A program made the translations under genes and the position numbers. Below, piece after piece: positions 1 to 7,505 of a stretch of DNA of 15,818 bases (within the stretch, counting starts at the first letter, position 1; every line of letters starts with the position of its first letter). The notes under the pieces were generated by a model that was not told the DNA's origin, searched no databases, and worked only from the letters and a program-made list of their open reading frames with translations. Source of the DNA: Fen-1231 sp035286465 (lineage in GTDB: Bacteria > Gemmatimonadota > Gemmatimonadetes > Gemmatimonadales > Gemmatimonadaceae); the NCBI GenBank assembly GCA_035286465.1, contig DATEDF010000102.1, positions 1-15,818 on the forward strand, given 5' to 3'.

Positions 1-86
1 CTGCGATCCGCACCGCAAGGGATTGATGACGGAGCGCGCCGAGCGTACGCTTATCTTGGCGTCCGGTTCCGCCACTGGAGGGTCGG

Positions 87-467
87 ATGCCCGTCACCGC
101 GAAACTGTCGCGGCAGTTCTACGAACGATTCGGGGACCAGCTCACCAACGAGCTCGTCGAGTGGTTTAATGCCGTGGACGCCACCTACCAGTCGGGCTTG
201 AGGGAGCTGAACGAAGCCAACTTCGTGCGGTTCGAGGCGAAGCTGGGGCAGCGCCTCGCGGAGTTGGAGACGAGGCTCGAGCGGCGTTTTGCCGCCGTTG
301 ACGCGCGGTTCGGTGCCTTCGAGGCGAATCTCGAGCGGCGCTTTGCCGCCCTTGACGCCCGGTTCGATGCCTTCGAGGCGCGGCTGTTCCGGTGGATCGT
401 TGGGCTCTCGACCACCACGCTCCTCGCCGTGGTGGGCGTCGTGATCGCGGTCACGCTCGGCCGGTAG
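87..467 (+). CDS. Small coiled-coil protein with C-terminal membrane anchor
   Basis: A 126-residue protein. Residues 1-60 are amphipathic helix, 64-99 are two near-identical 18-residue units rich in Leu/Phe/Arg/Glu (LERRFAAxDARFxAFEAx), and about 103-124 form one hydrophobic segment ending in GR. The layout is that of small helical proteins with a coiled coil and a C-terminal anchor (DUF1640/CCDC90-like in general shape), probably oligomeric with the bulk of the chain in the cytoplasm. The ATG at 87 is preceded by GGAGGG at 77-82, a good ribosome binding site, which fixes the start. No function is assigned: the family is recognised by architecture only. The gene appears to stand alone, with about 130 bp before the next gene. 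Confidence 0.8.
   Translation: MPVTAKLSRQFYERFGDQLTNELVEWFNAVDATYQSGLRELNEANFVRFEAKLGQRLAELETRLERRFAAVDARFGAFEANLERRFAALDARFDAFEARLFRWIVGLSTTTLLAVVGVVIAVTLGR
276..383 (+). repeat. Two-copy 54-bp tandem repeat inside the coiled-coil gene
   Basis: Copies lie at 276-329 and 330-383, in frame, and match at 47 of 54 positions by hand alignment. Each encodes an 18-residue helical unit beginning LERRFAA. Most differences are silent or conservative, which suggests an old internal duplication kept by selection on the coiled coil. Confidence 0.85.
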
Positions 468-595
468 GATCGGGCGGCCTCAGCTGCCGCCCTCCGACCT
501 CGGCTCTTTCCAGAACCACACGAGTGCACGACGATCGAAGGCGACACGGACCTGGAAGGTGCCGGGGCGACCGGTACCCGCGCATTGCGAATCCC

Positions 596-1702
596 GTGCG
601 CCGGGCCACCCTCATCGGCGCGCTGGCCGTCGCGCTCGCGGCGCGCGCCGAGGCGCAGCCGAGGTGGCGGCTGGTGGAGGAACTGCGGATCGGCGGCGCG
701 GACAGCGGGGCGGCGTCGCTCAACGACGTGCGTGACATCGCGTTGGGCGCCCGCGGCCAGATCTACGTGTTCGACTACCAGGCGCAGGAGATCCGCCTCT
801 TCGACGCGGGCGGGAAGTTCGTGCGTCTCGTGGGGCGGAAGGGAGCGGGGCCGGGCGAGTTCACGCAGCCCAACGGAATCCGCACTGCACCCGACGGGTC
901 GCTGTGGGTCAACGACCACAGCAACGCACGGTTCACGGTGTTTACCGCAGACGGAGCGTTCCTGAAGCAGGTGCGCGTGCCGCCGTGGGGGTGGGGGTAT
1001 CGCTGGGACGGGGTGATTGATGCGCAGGGGCGGGTGCTCGAGACTGTCCCGAGACACGCGGCCGGGAACGCGCCCGGGACGACGGTCGTCCGGCGGTTCG
1101 ATCCGGCCAGCGCCAAGTTCGACACGCTGGAGATTCCCCCGTGCCTGCCGGGCGTGGACGAAGGCTCGCAGTGGACCTTCAGCTGGCGGACGGCGCGGGG
1201 GGGCGGCGGGATGCAGGTTCCGCTGGCGCCGATCCGCGTGAGCCGGATCGATCCGTCGGGGGCGTGGTGGTGTGGGCTGGGTTCCGACTACCACATCAAG
1301 CTGATGACGCTCGGCGCGGGCGAGACGCTTGCCGAGATCCACGGCAAAGCGCCGGTGGTGCAGGTGCCGTCGCGCGTGCGTGACTCGGTGATCGCCGACC
1401 TCGAGAAGCGCACGAGCGCGTACCCCTCCGGCACCGTGGACGCGTCGCGCGTGCCGAGGCGCTACCCGCGGATCAGTGAAATCAACGTGGACGACAAGGG
1501 GCGGCTCTGGGTCCGGCGCCGCGGCCCGACCGGCCTCGCGCTCGACGTGTGGTCACGGAACGGCGTGCAGCTCGCGACCCTCGACGCACCGGTGATGTTC
1601 GGGAAGTACCTGCCGTTCCTCGTGCGCGACGAGAAGCTGTACGCGGTGGTGCCGGACGAGGATGGCGTGCCGTTCGTGGTGCGGTACGGGATCGTGCGAT
1701 AG
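596..1702 (+). CDS. Secreted six-bladed beta-propeller (NHL-like) protein
   Basis: About 368 residues if translation starts at the GTG at 596. The open frame extends further upstream, but this start gives a clean signal peptide (basic MRR, hydrophobic 5-16, Ala-x-Ala-type cleavage site near residue 20, then QPRWRL). The mature chain shows NHL-type blades: residues 43-85 with IYVFDYQAQEIRLFD and the hallmark GRKGAGPGEF, then PDGSLWVNDHSNARFTVF at 99-116, and further degenerate blades to the end. These proteins are exported and probably act as binding scaffolds; the ligand is unknown. No strong Shine-Dalgarno is seen before 596, so the exact start is the weakest part of the call. The protein resembles the minus-strand propeller ending at 14227. 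Confidence 0.8.
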   Translation: MRRATLIGALAVALAARAEAQPRWRLVEELRIGGADSGAASLNDVRDIALGARGQIYVFDYQAQEIRLFDAGGKFVRLVGRKGAGPGEFTQPNGIRTAPDGSLWVNDHSNARFTVFTADGAFLKQVRVPPWGWGYRWDGVIDAQGRVLETVPRHAAGNAPGTTVVRRFDPASAKFDTLEIPPCLPGVDEGSQWTFSWRTARGGGGMQVPLAPIRVSRIDPSGAWWCGLGSDYHIKLMTLGAGETLAEIHGKAPVVQVPSRVRDSVIADLEKRTSAYPSGTVDASRVPRRYPRISEINVDDKGRLWVRRRGPTGLALDVWSRNGVQLATLDAPVMFGKYLPFLVRDEKLYAVVPDEDGVPFVVRYGIVR

Positions 1703-1731
1703 GCGACCCTCATGACCGGAGTCGACCCGGG

Positions 1732-2328
1732 TCAACTCCACTGGTTCAAAACAGCGCTTCGAACCGCTGCCGGCGCTGTCGGATCGTCCGCGAGCGGGCC
1801 GAGCCTCGAAAGCACGCTTGTGGCGGTCGATTGCGTCGGCGCATTCCCGATTGTCGTTCTTGTCGCCGACCACATTCCAATCTGGCAGGCGCCACCAGAT
1901 CCCGCCGCGGCCGCGTAGGTGATAACGATGGTGGCATCCGTGACCTGCGCTACAAGTCCCAGCGCGGCCACGACGCGCGCCTCCTGCGTCGCAGCACGAT
2001 CGGCGATCCCGTCCACGAACGCATTCGTGATCGCAACGTCCAGCACGCCGAAGAACGGCGTCCACACGTGGTACAGGGCCGACGTGTCCTGTTCGGCGTG
2101 CATCGCGGCGATGGCGGAAACCGCGGCTGGCACGCTGGTCGCGGGCGCGCAGGCGGGCAGGACCGCAAACGCCCACTCCTCTTTCTTCTCCGGCTTGCCC
2201 TTCTCCACGATTCTCGCCGCCTTCTTGCAGTCCTTGTCGTCGGGCGGCGTGCCGGGTGGCGTCTGCGCACCCGCGACGCTTGCGCGAATGGCGACAAACG
2301 CGACGCCGCAGAGAATCGCGTATCGCAT
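1732..2328 (-). CDS. Small secreted alpha-helical protein, HEAT-like in appearance
   Basis: About 198 residues from the ATG at 2328. The N-terminus is a signal peptide (MRYAILCGVAFVAIRASVAGA, cleavage near residue 21). It is followed by a Pro/Asp/Lys-rich linker (23-52) and Ala-rich helices (about 53-138, then 165-197) that look like HEAT-type or other alpha-solenoid repeats. Cysteines sit at 34, 60 and 148. The frame is open further upstream with no intervening stop, so a start at 2373 (MSIQSTAH...) is possible. I prefer 2328 because the hydrophobic segment then lies at the very N-terminus. Its stop is 29 nt from the stop of the convergent propeller gene. No family was recognised and no function is assigned. 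Confidence 0.65.
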   Translation of the reverse strand: MRYAILCGVAFVAIRASVAGAQTPPGTPPDDKDCKKAARIVEKGKPEKKEEWAFAVLPACAPATSVPAAVSAIAAMHAEQDTSALYHVWTPFFGVLDVAITNAFVDGIADRAATQEARVVAALGLVAQVTDATIVITYAAAAGSGGACQIGMWSATRTTIGNAPTQSTATSVLSRLGPLADDPTAPAAVRSAVLNQWS

Positions 2329-2373
2329 CCGATGAAATCGCCTGCTGATATGCGCCGTACTCTGGATGCTCAT

Positions 2374-2885
2374 GGATCGTTGTAATCCACCGTTCTGGTC
2401 GTTGCGCCGCCGTCCGCCCACGACAAGCTCCGAATTCAACCACCATTGTCCGCGGGGCAGCACCGGGGCATCCGTCAGGTGGGCATGGCGCGTATTCGGT
2501 CCCGTCGAAATGATTCCGACCTTGACCGCACTCGGGTCCGGCGCGAAGAAGATCGACATGGCGGGTTCACGGATGCCGTGCAGCGCACCGTTTGCCCGCG
2601 CTCGAGCGTGGTCCCGCCACTCGCGTTCGTCTCGCCAGCCGGATTGCGGCAAGTCAGAGCCAGGGTCGCCGTGACCTCCACCAACGGTCCAACGCTCACC
2701 GTGTATGTCGCCTTCGCCTTGCCGCCCGGGAGCCCGAACACGGGAAACGTCAGCGGGCTCATGGGCAGGATCACCGCTCGCGCCATCGGCGTGTCCGTGA
2801 CGAGCGTGGCGGTCGCACCGAACGTGACATCGTCGGGATTCTCGCTCGGCGAACAGCCCGCGGGGTCAATGAGCCGGAGGGCGAC
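2374..2885 (-). pseudogene. Frameshifted fragment of a secreted, possibly Ig-like protein
   Basis: One frame, open from 2885 downward, reads like genuine protein: a DPAGCSPSENP segment, beta-rich ATATLVTDTP, TYTVSVGPLVEVTATLALTC, then a Cys-containing stretch ending TLERGQTVRCTASV. Near 2565 this frame turns into the Arg/Ser-rich text typical of out-of-frame high-GC DNA. At the same place a neighbouring frame becomes protein-like (PAMSIFFAPDPSAVKVGIIS) and stays open to 2374. The upstream end meets a TAG at 2886-2888 and has no ATG or GTG before 2786. I read this as the remnant of an exported beta-rich protein with a frameshift and a lost 5' end. A sequencing error or a chance open frame are the alternatives. 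It fills most of the gap between the gene at 2328 and the phosphoesterase gene. Confidence 0.4.
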
Positions 2886-2983
2886 CTACACGCACTACCC
2901 GTCCGGAGAAGCGCAGAACCTTACCAAAGCGTCCGTTCGGAGGCAGAATCTCCTCCTGACCCCATCGATCGAGCGTCATCACC

Positions 2984-4414
2984 ATGATCGCCGAATTCCT
3001 GAATCGAGATGTTGTCCTCCGGGTCATCGAGGACATCAAGAAGCTCCCCACCGACGTCGGCGACCGTCGCTCGCAGGGAACGGTGTCGCCGGAGGACGCG
3101 AGACTCGTGCTCGAGGAGTTGACGGCGGCGGTAGCCCGGGACCGGCAGACCCCGACTGGGCCGCGCAGCTATCCGCTGCCGCCCGCCGAGGGCCGCCGCG
3201 GCGGGGGGGCAGACACCCAGCCTCCCCCGATCGAGGATCGCGCCTTCATCAGCAGCGACTGGGTGATCAGTCTCCTCCAGTCCGCGCTCGACGCGTTGTA
3301 CCAGGAGCCGGAATACCGGAGGCTCATCAAGAAGGAGGCGCCGGGGGCTGATCGCCGCGGTGGCAAGACGACCGATCCGGTGACCGACCTTTCCCTCGGC
3401 TTCGAGCAGCCGCGGGCGGCCCCGCCGGGCCGCCGCATCTTCGACAAATTCTCGATCACCGACCTTGGCTGGGTCCGCGCCAAGCTGGCTGAGGGGATCC
3501 GTCTGTTCCGGAAGCGGCACGCATTCAACGACGCGCCCGCCAAACCGGCGACGATTCCCGCGCGGGCCCGGTTAGTGCTCGTGGGCGACTGGGGAAGCGG
3601 AGTGCCCCGCGCCCGCGCCGTCGCGAAGCAGATGAGAAAGGAGGTGGTGGCGGCCCGGAAGGACGGGGTGGCAACGCACGTGATCCACCTCGGCGACGTG
3701 TACTACTCCGGCTGGGACCACGAGTATCAGCGCCGGTTCCTCCCCTACTGGCCGGTGCAACAAGCGGAGGCCGGCACGATCGGCTCGTGGTGCCTCAACG
3801 GCAATCACGACATGTACTCGGGCGGGCACGCCTACTTCGGCACGGCGCTCAAGGAACCGCGCTTTGCTCCCTGGCATTCGAACGCCAACGGACCGTCGAG
3901 CTTCTTCAGCCTGGTGAACGCGAACTGGAAGATTCTCGGTCTCGATTCGGCGTGGGATGACGGAGGTCTCAAGGATCCTCAATCGGACTGGTTGCGCGAC
4001 GAGCTCAGGAGCTCCGGCAATCGGAAGACCCTCCTCTTGAGCCACCATCAATTCGTCAGTGCATACGAGAGCGTCGCGAAGGACCTGATCGCCAAAGTTT
4101 CCCCGATCCTCGAGGTCAAGCCGGTCACCGCCTGGTTCTGGGGGCACGAGCACCGCTGCATGCACTTCTCAACGAACGTGGAAGTTGCCTTCGGCCGCTG
4201 CCTCGGTGACGGCGGCGTGCCGGTGTACCAGTGGCACAAGGCGGGTGATCCGGTCAAGGCACCGGGCACCTACGAACATCGCGCCTGCATCAAGCACGGC
4301 CTGGAGCACTGGGCCAAAATGGGCTTCGCGGTGCTCGATCTCATCGGCGATCGCATCGAGGCGCGCTACCTGGACGAGGACGGGGTGGAGCATGCCAGAG
4401 AAACAATTGCGTAA
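2984..4414 (+). CDS. Purple-acid-phosphatase-type metallophosphoesterase with extra N-terminal region
   Basis: A 476-residue protein. The C-terminal two thirds carry the full dinuclear-metal motif set: DxG (GDWGSG, 201-206), GDxxY (GDVYY, 237-241), GNHD (273-276), LLSHH (351-355) and GHEH (387-390). The Asp-x-Gly first motif and the Tyr after GD fit purple acid phosphatases better than the Asp-x-His enzymes, so a phosphomonoesterase or phosphodiesterase activity is expected; the substrate is unknown. Residues 1-180 are extra: a helical segment (1-52), a Pro/Gly-rich linker, another helix (88-115) and a basic helix (160-180). They match nothing I know and may be an adaptor. No signal peptide is visible, so it is probably cytoplasmic, unlike many acid phosphatases. 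No clear ribosome binding site precedes the ATG. Its last 23 nt overlap the CHAT protease gene, so the two are almost surely co-translated. Confidence 0.88.
   Translation: MIAEFLNRDVVLRVIEDIKKLPTDVGDRRSQGTVSPEDARLVLEELTAAVARDRQTPTGPRSYPLPPAEGRRGGGADTQPPPIEDRAFISSDWVISLLQSALDALYQEPEYRRLIKKEAPGADRRGGKTTDPVTDLSLGFEQPRAAPPGRRIFDKFSITDLGWVRAKLAEGIRLFRKRHAFNDAPAKPATIPARARLVLVGDWGSGVPRARAVAKQMRKEVVAARKDGVATHVIHLGDVYYSGWDHEYQRRFLPYWPVQQAEAGTIGSWCLNGNHDMYSGGHAYFGTALKEPRFAPWHSNANGPSSFFSLVNANWKILGLDSAWDDGGLKDPQSDWLRDELRSSGNRKTLLLSHHQFVSAYESVAKDLIAKVSPILEVKPVTAWFWGHEHRCMHFSTNVEVAFGRCLGDGGVPVYQWHKAGDPVKAPGTYEHRACIKHGLEHWAKMGFAVLDLIGDRIEARYLDEDGVEHARETIA
4382..4389 (+). promoter_or_regulatory. Ribosome binding site for the CHAT gene, inside the upstream gene
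   Basis: GGGTGGAG lies just before the ATG at 4392, within the last codons of the phosphoesterase gene. It selects 4392 over the longer in-frame opening from 4185 and supports coupled translation. Confidence 0.55.
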
Positions 4415-6491
4415 GTCCGTGAAGCCGAGCGCCGCGAAGGCCGGGAGCGCCGCCGCGCTCGCCTCCGATCGGGCGCGAGTACTGCTCTCACGGGCGCGAG
4501 CCCTGATCGCGCGAAGGCGGTTCGCGGAGGCGCGCCGGTTGCTCCTGAGAGTCGCCAGAGTCAAGGGACCGTACCAAGCGCAGGCACGTGTGCTGCTGGC
4601 ACGACTGGCCAAAGGCGGTATGAAGCCGCCGCGCAGAATGAACGGCGCGGGAGCGAAGAAAGCCGTGAAGCGCGCCAGACCAAACTTGGTGAAAAAGAGC
4701 CGGGCGCCGCACCTGGCCAAGAAGGTGTGGGGCCACAAGAAGAAGGGGGGTGGAGGTGGAGGTGGACGCGGCTGGGGCGGCGGCGCCTTCCTTTCTCCGG
4801 AGCGTCCCGTCGCCCACACAGCGGAATTCTTCGAGACCTCCGTTGAAGCGACTCGCGCAACGGTGCGAGCGACCACCAGTCAAGCCGAGCGTCCCGCTGC
4901 GCGGCGTGCGCCGACGCGCGCCACCTCGAAAGTGGCGAAGGGCCCGGAGATGCCCGGCGTGATCCGGCGCACTCCGCACATTGATTTGCCCCCGGGAACT
5001 CCCGGACCGGGCGGTTCGTTTACGGTGGAAGTGTACCTCGACACACAGAAGCCACGGGCCGGAGAAACGTCCCAGGACCTCGAAATCGAAGAGAAGCTCG
5101 ATCAGAAAACGTATCTGGTGGACGTCTGGATGGCCGGCAGCAGCCATTTCATCGTGGCCGAGCCGAAGGCGGGGGTCATCACACTCGACGTGCGCGAGAA
5201 GAAATCCCGGCCGGTGCCATTCACGGTGCGAGTGGCGGACAAGATAGACGATCCGGCGGGCGCCGTCCTCTTCGCGTATTTCACCTATCAGGGCAGGCCG
5301 TCAGGCCAGGTCAGCCGCGCGGTCCAGCTCACGCCCTCCGAGCCGGCCGTCGGCGCCGCCGGAGCGCCTCCGCGGCGCCCGCCCGCCGCCGGCTTCCTGA
5401 TCACGCCGGGAGTTCCCTCGGCCGATCTCACCATCGAGATCACCGATCCGGAGCGGACGTGTCAGCACCTCGTCTGCAAGGTCTCGTCGCGGCTGCTCAC
5501 GCTGGAGGAACAGCCGCAGCCGGAGAACTGGTATCTCACGAAGCAGAGCGGCGCTCTGGTCAGGGAATACATGAAGGAGTTCGTCGACGACAAGAACCAC
5601 CGCGCCTACAGCCTGATCGGCGCCGGGAGGCAGCTATACAAGGCCGCGCCGGACTCGTTCAAGAAGGTGCTCTGGGGTCTCATTGACCGGGGCACGCCGC
5701 CGACGTCCATCCTCATCACGTCCGACGAGCCGAACATTCCGTGGGAGTTGATGGTTCCGTACCGCAGAGGGAAGGATGGGACCCGGGAGGCCCGGGCGGC
5801 GCTCGGGGTGGAGTTCAAGGTGGGCCGCTGGACCAGAGACGATCACCAGTCTCCGCCACCCACGGTACCGTTGAAGGACTGCTACGTGATCGCGCCGACC
5901 TACGAGACCGACCCGGCGCCCCTTGCAAAATCCGCCGAAGAGGTGGCGCTCGTACTCGCCGCCGTGCCCGGCAGGAAGGTCGAGCCGGGGAACTTGAGCA
6001 GCATCAAGGAATGTCTGTCCGCCGGCGGGCGGTCGCTGTTGCACTTCGTCTGCCATGGCGCCGGCGGAGACGAGAGCGACGTCCAGGCCATCTTTCTCGA
6101 AGGCGGCGAAGAGCGGCTGACCTCGCTCGAGGTGACCGCCATCCCGCCGTTCGCGCAGGCGTTCAAGGTGCGGCCAATGGTCTTTCTCAACGCCTGCGAA
6201 GTCGGCCGGCCCACGGTTGCGCTGGCCGGCATCGGCGGGTTCGCCGCGGCATTCCTCGACCTCGGGGCCGCGGCGGTGATCGCGCCGCTCTGGAGCGTCA
6301 AGGACACCATCGCCTACGAGGTTGCCAGGAAGTTCTACGAGGCGGCCGTCACTCCGCCCCCCGGCGCAGCGCGGAAGGGCTTTGCGGACACCATGCGGGA
6401 GATTCGTGCCCTCGCCTATGACGAAGCCACGGGGGAGGACACCTACGCCGCGTACTGCTTCTACGGAGACCCGAACGCCTCGGCCGCCTGA
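4392..6491 (+). CDS. CHAT-domain (caspase-like) protease with TPR-like N-terminus
   Basis: A 699-residue protein. Residues 26-73 form Arg/Ala/Leu helices resembling one TPR-type hairpin. Residues 78-135 are Lys-rich and end in a seven-Gly run (119-125) followed by GRGWGGG, a flexible hinge. Residues about 208-313 are strand-rich and look like a beta-sandwich. Residues about 345-695 are the CHAT domain, with the usual PWELM segment (450-454), the catalytic His555 in HFVCHG and the catalytic Cys602 in VFLNACEVG, then GGFAAAFLDLGAAAVIAPLW (615-634), typical of the family. CHAT proteases cleave protein partners and often act as triggered effectors, for example in Craspase and in bacterial gasdermin systems; the substrate here is unknown. 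The sequence encodes no nucleotide-binding STAND module, so activation may come from the TPR-like part, the beta-sandwich or the phosphoesterase encoded upstream. Confidence 0.9.
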   Translation: MPEKQLRKSVKPSAAKAGSAAALASDRARVLLSRARALIARRRFAEARRLLLRVARVKGPYQAQARVLLARLAKGGMKPPRRMNGAGAKKAVKRARPNLVKKSRAPHLAKKVWGHKKKGGGGGGGRGWGGGAFLSPERPVAHTAEFFETSVEATRATVRATTSQAERPAARRAPTRATSKVAKGPEMPGVIRRTPHIDLPPGTPGPGGSFTVEVYLDTQKPRAGETSQDLEIEEKLDQKTYLVDVWMAGSSHFIVAEPKAGVITLDVREKKSRPVPFTVRVADKIDDPAGAVLFAYFTYQGRPSGQVSRAVQLTPSEPAVGAAGAPPRRPPAAGFLITPGVPSADLTIEITDPERTCQHLVCKVSSRLLTLEEQPQPENWYLTKQSGALVREYMKEFVDDKNHRAYSLIGAGRQLYKAAPDSFKKVLWGLIDRGTPPTSILITSDEPNIPWELMVPYRRGKDGTREARAALGVEFKVGRWTRDDHQSPPPTVPLKDCYVIAPTYETDPAPLAKSAEEVALVLAAVPGRKVEPGNLSSIKECLSAGGRSLLHFVCHGAGGDESDVQAIFLEGGEERLTSLEVTAIPPFAQAFKVRPMVFLNACEVGRPTVALAGIGGFAAAFLDLGAAAVIAPLWSVKDTIAYEVARKFYEAAVTPPPGAARKGFADTMREIRALAYDEATGEDTYAAYCFYGDPNASAA
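4745..4766 (+). repeat. G6 tract and GGTGGA-type short repeat encoding the poly-Gly hinge
   Basis: A run of six G (4745-4750) is followed by about three GGA/GGT hexamer units, coding for the seven-glycine run of the CHAT protein. Such tracts can slip in replication, and an indel here would switch off the protease domain. The number of units in relatives is unknown. Confidence 0.6.
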
Positions 6492-6540
6492 CCAACCGCG
6501 ATCGGCAGGCAGCCCCGTGCCCACTCCACGATCACCCCCG
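6492..6540. other. Short convergent gap
   Basis: These 49 bp separate the CHAT stop from the stop of the convergent membrane-protein gene. I see no strong hairpin followed by T residues on either strand. Confidence 0.5.
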
Positions 6541-7170
6541 CTACGCGTCCCTCAATAGCGTCTCGCCCTTGACGAACCAGGACCAACCAAAGGCCCACAA
6601 CGCCAACGACTCCAACCAGAACACAGGCTTGATCGCGGCGACGGACGTGTCCTGGAGAAAGCGGAGGTACACGGCGACCGATGCGATGCACGCCAGCATG
6701 ATCACGCCGCAGGCCATGTAGATCCTGTTCCGCCATACCTTCTGCGGGGTCGGGGGAACACCCGGCTTTGTCTTGCGAAAGAGGTAGAGCGAGAAGCACG
6801 ACAACACCAGGAACAACGCGGCCGCGGAAAGGAAGTGCGCGGTCCGTATCGCCTTGCTCTCGCTGGTCGCAGGGAAGAGCGCCACACCGAGGGCGAAGAG
6901 GCAGGCGAGACTGCCCGCGATGTCGTCCTTGCGATCGTAGCCCCTGTACGAGAACAGGAACCACCCGATCGCGAAGAGGATGCCCACGAAGACGTCCCGC
7001 ATCTCAGTGCCGTAGTAGTCGCTGATCGAGTTCCGGAGCTCGGCGCACGAGCCGAACACGAGACAACCCAGCGCGAGCAGCACGGGCAGCAGAACGCCCA
7101 GGATACCCACCACCCGCCTGAGGGTAAGATACGATACCAGTACCCGCTCGCCGCCACCGTTCGCGCTCAT
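6541..7170 (-). CDS. Six-TM membrane protein (DUF998-like)
   Basis: 209 residues from the ATG at 7170, chosen because GAGGAG (7180-7185 on the minus strand) lies 9 nt upstream. The longer opening to 7281 adds only unlikely Arg/Ser/Cys-rich text. Six hydrophobic segments are visible near 19-40, 58-76, 84-101, 110-130, 148-169 and 182-200. The loop and second helix carry a distinctive stretch (SISDYYGTEMRDVFVG, 48-63; SYRGYDRKDDIAG, 74-86) that I associate from memory with DUF998-type or related uncharacterised membrane proteins. No catalytic motif is evident, and the function is unknown. It converges on the CHAT protease gene with a 49-bp gap, so it is not in the same operon, but the neighbourhood makes it a candidate partner or target. 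Confidence 0.82.
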   Translation of the reverse strand: MSANGGGERVLVSYLTLRRVVGILGVLLPVLLALGCLVFGSCAELRNSISDYYGTEMRDVFVGILFAIGWFLFSYRGYDRKDDIAGSLACLFALGVALFPATSESKAIRTAHFLSAAALFLVLSCFSLYLFRKTKPGVPPTPQKVWRNRIYMACGVIMLACIASVAVYLRFLQDTSVAAIKPVFWLESLALWAFGWSWFVKGETLLRDA

Positions 7171-7239
7171 AGGCTGTCGCTCCTCAACTGTCGAGAGATG
7201 GACACCGCGCGGTCGGCAGCTCGCAGATAGACCGCGTGA

Positions 7240-7255
7240 CCACGAACACTCGTGG
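7240..7255. repeat. Perfect 6-bp inverted repeat, 4-nt loop
   Basis: CCACGA-ACAC-TCGTGG lies 70 bp upstream of the start of the minus-strand membrane-protein gene. It could be an operator half-site pair or a small hairpin in the leader. A repeat this short also arises by chance in high-GC DNA. Confidence 0.35.
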
Positions 7256-7492
7256 CGCGACGCCTGATGCGCAACGTGCACCTGAAGCTCGGCCCGGTCA
7301 ACTCACCGAAACTCGCCGACATCATCGCCGACGTGAAAGGCGCCATTCACCGGAAGCGGAGCCGGTCGGATGCACGCGTTGACGCAGCCAAACTGCGGGG
7401 CCAAACTCCCGGGAGGGAGAAGGCCCAGCTCGGACGCGTCGGATTCCGAACGAGGGAATCGTGCAGGCCCTGAGCGAGCCGCCACTGAGAAC

Positions 7493-7498
7493 GGAGGG
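7493..7498 (+). promoter_or_regulatory. Strong ribosome binding site for the 44-codon ORF
   Basis: GGAGGG lies 7 nt before the ATG at 7506. It is the only good Shine-Dalgarno ahead of the dehydrogenase gene, whose own ATG at 7637 has none. Confidence 0.6.
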
Positions 7499-7505
7499 CA
7501 GCCGA

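Larger units (their letters stand above)
7171..7505. other. Gene-poor gap between divergent genes
   Basis: About 335 bp with no convincing gene. A 74-codon frame at 7252-7473 (+) starts at a GTG-like position without a ribosome binding site and drifts into Arg-rich text, so I do not call it. The gap should hold the promoters of the minus-strand membrane protein and of the plus-strand 44-codon ORF/dehydrogenase pair. It also holds one small inverted repeat at 7240-7255. Confidence 0.5.

Noticed and set aside
23..51. TTGATG ... TACGCT as a promoter for the coiled-coil gene
   Set aside because: Spacing is 17 nt, but the -10 matches only three of six positions, so it is within chance.
185..1342. 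385-codon open frame on the minus strand
   Set aside because: Antisense to two better-supported genes and rich in Arg/Pro/His; no family features.
4185..4391. Longer N-terminus for the CHAT protein (opening from 4185)
   Set aside because: It would overlap the phosphoesterase by 230 nt, is Arg/Ser/Thr-rich, and lacks a ribosome binding site; the ATG at 4392 has one.
5634..6524. 296-codon open frame on the minus strand
   Set aside because: Antisense to the CHAT domain, whose catalytic motifs prove the plus frame.
7252..7473. 74-codon plus-strand frame in the 7171-7505 gap
   Set aside because: Weak start context, no ribosome binding site, and increasingly Arg-rich; not supported as a gene.
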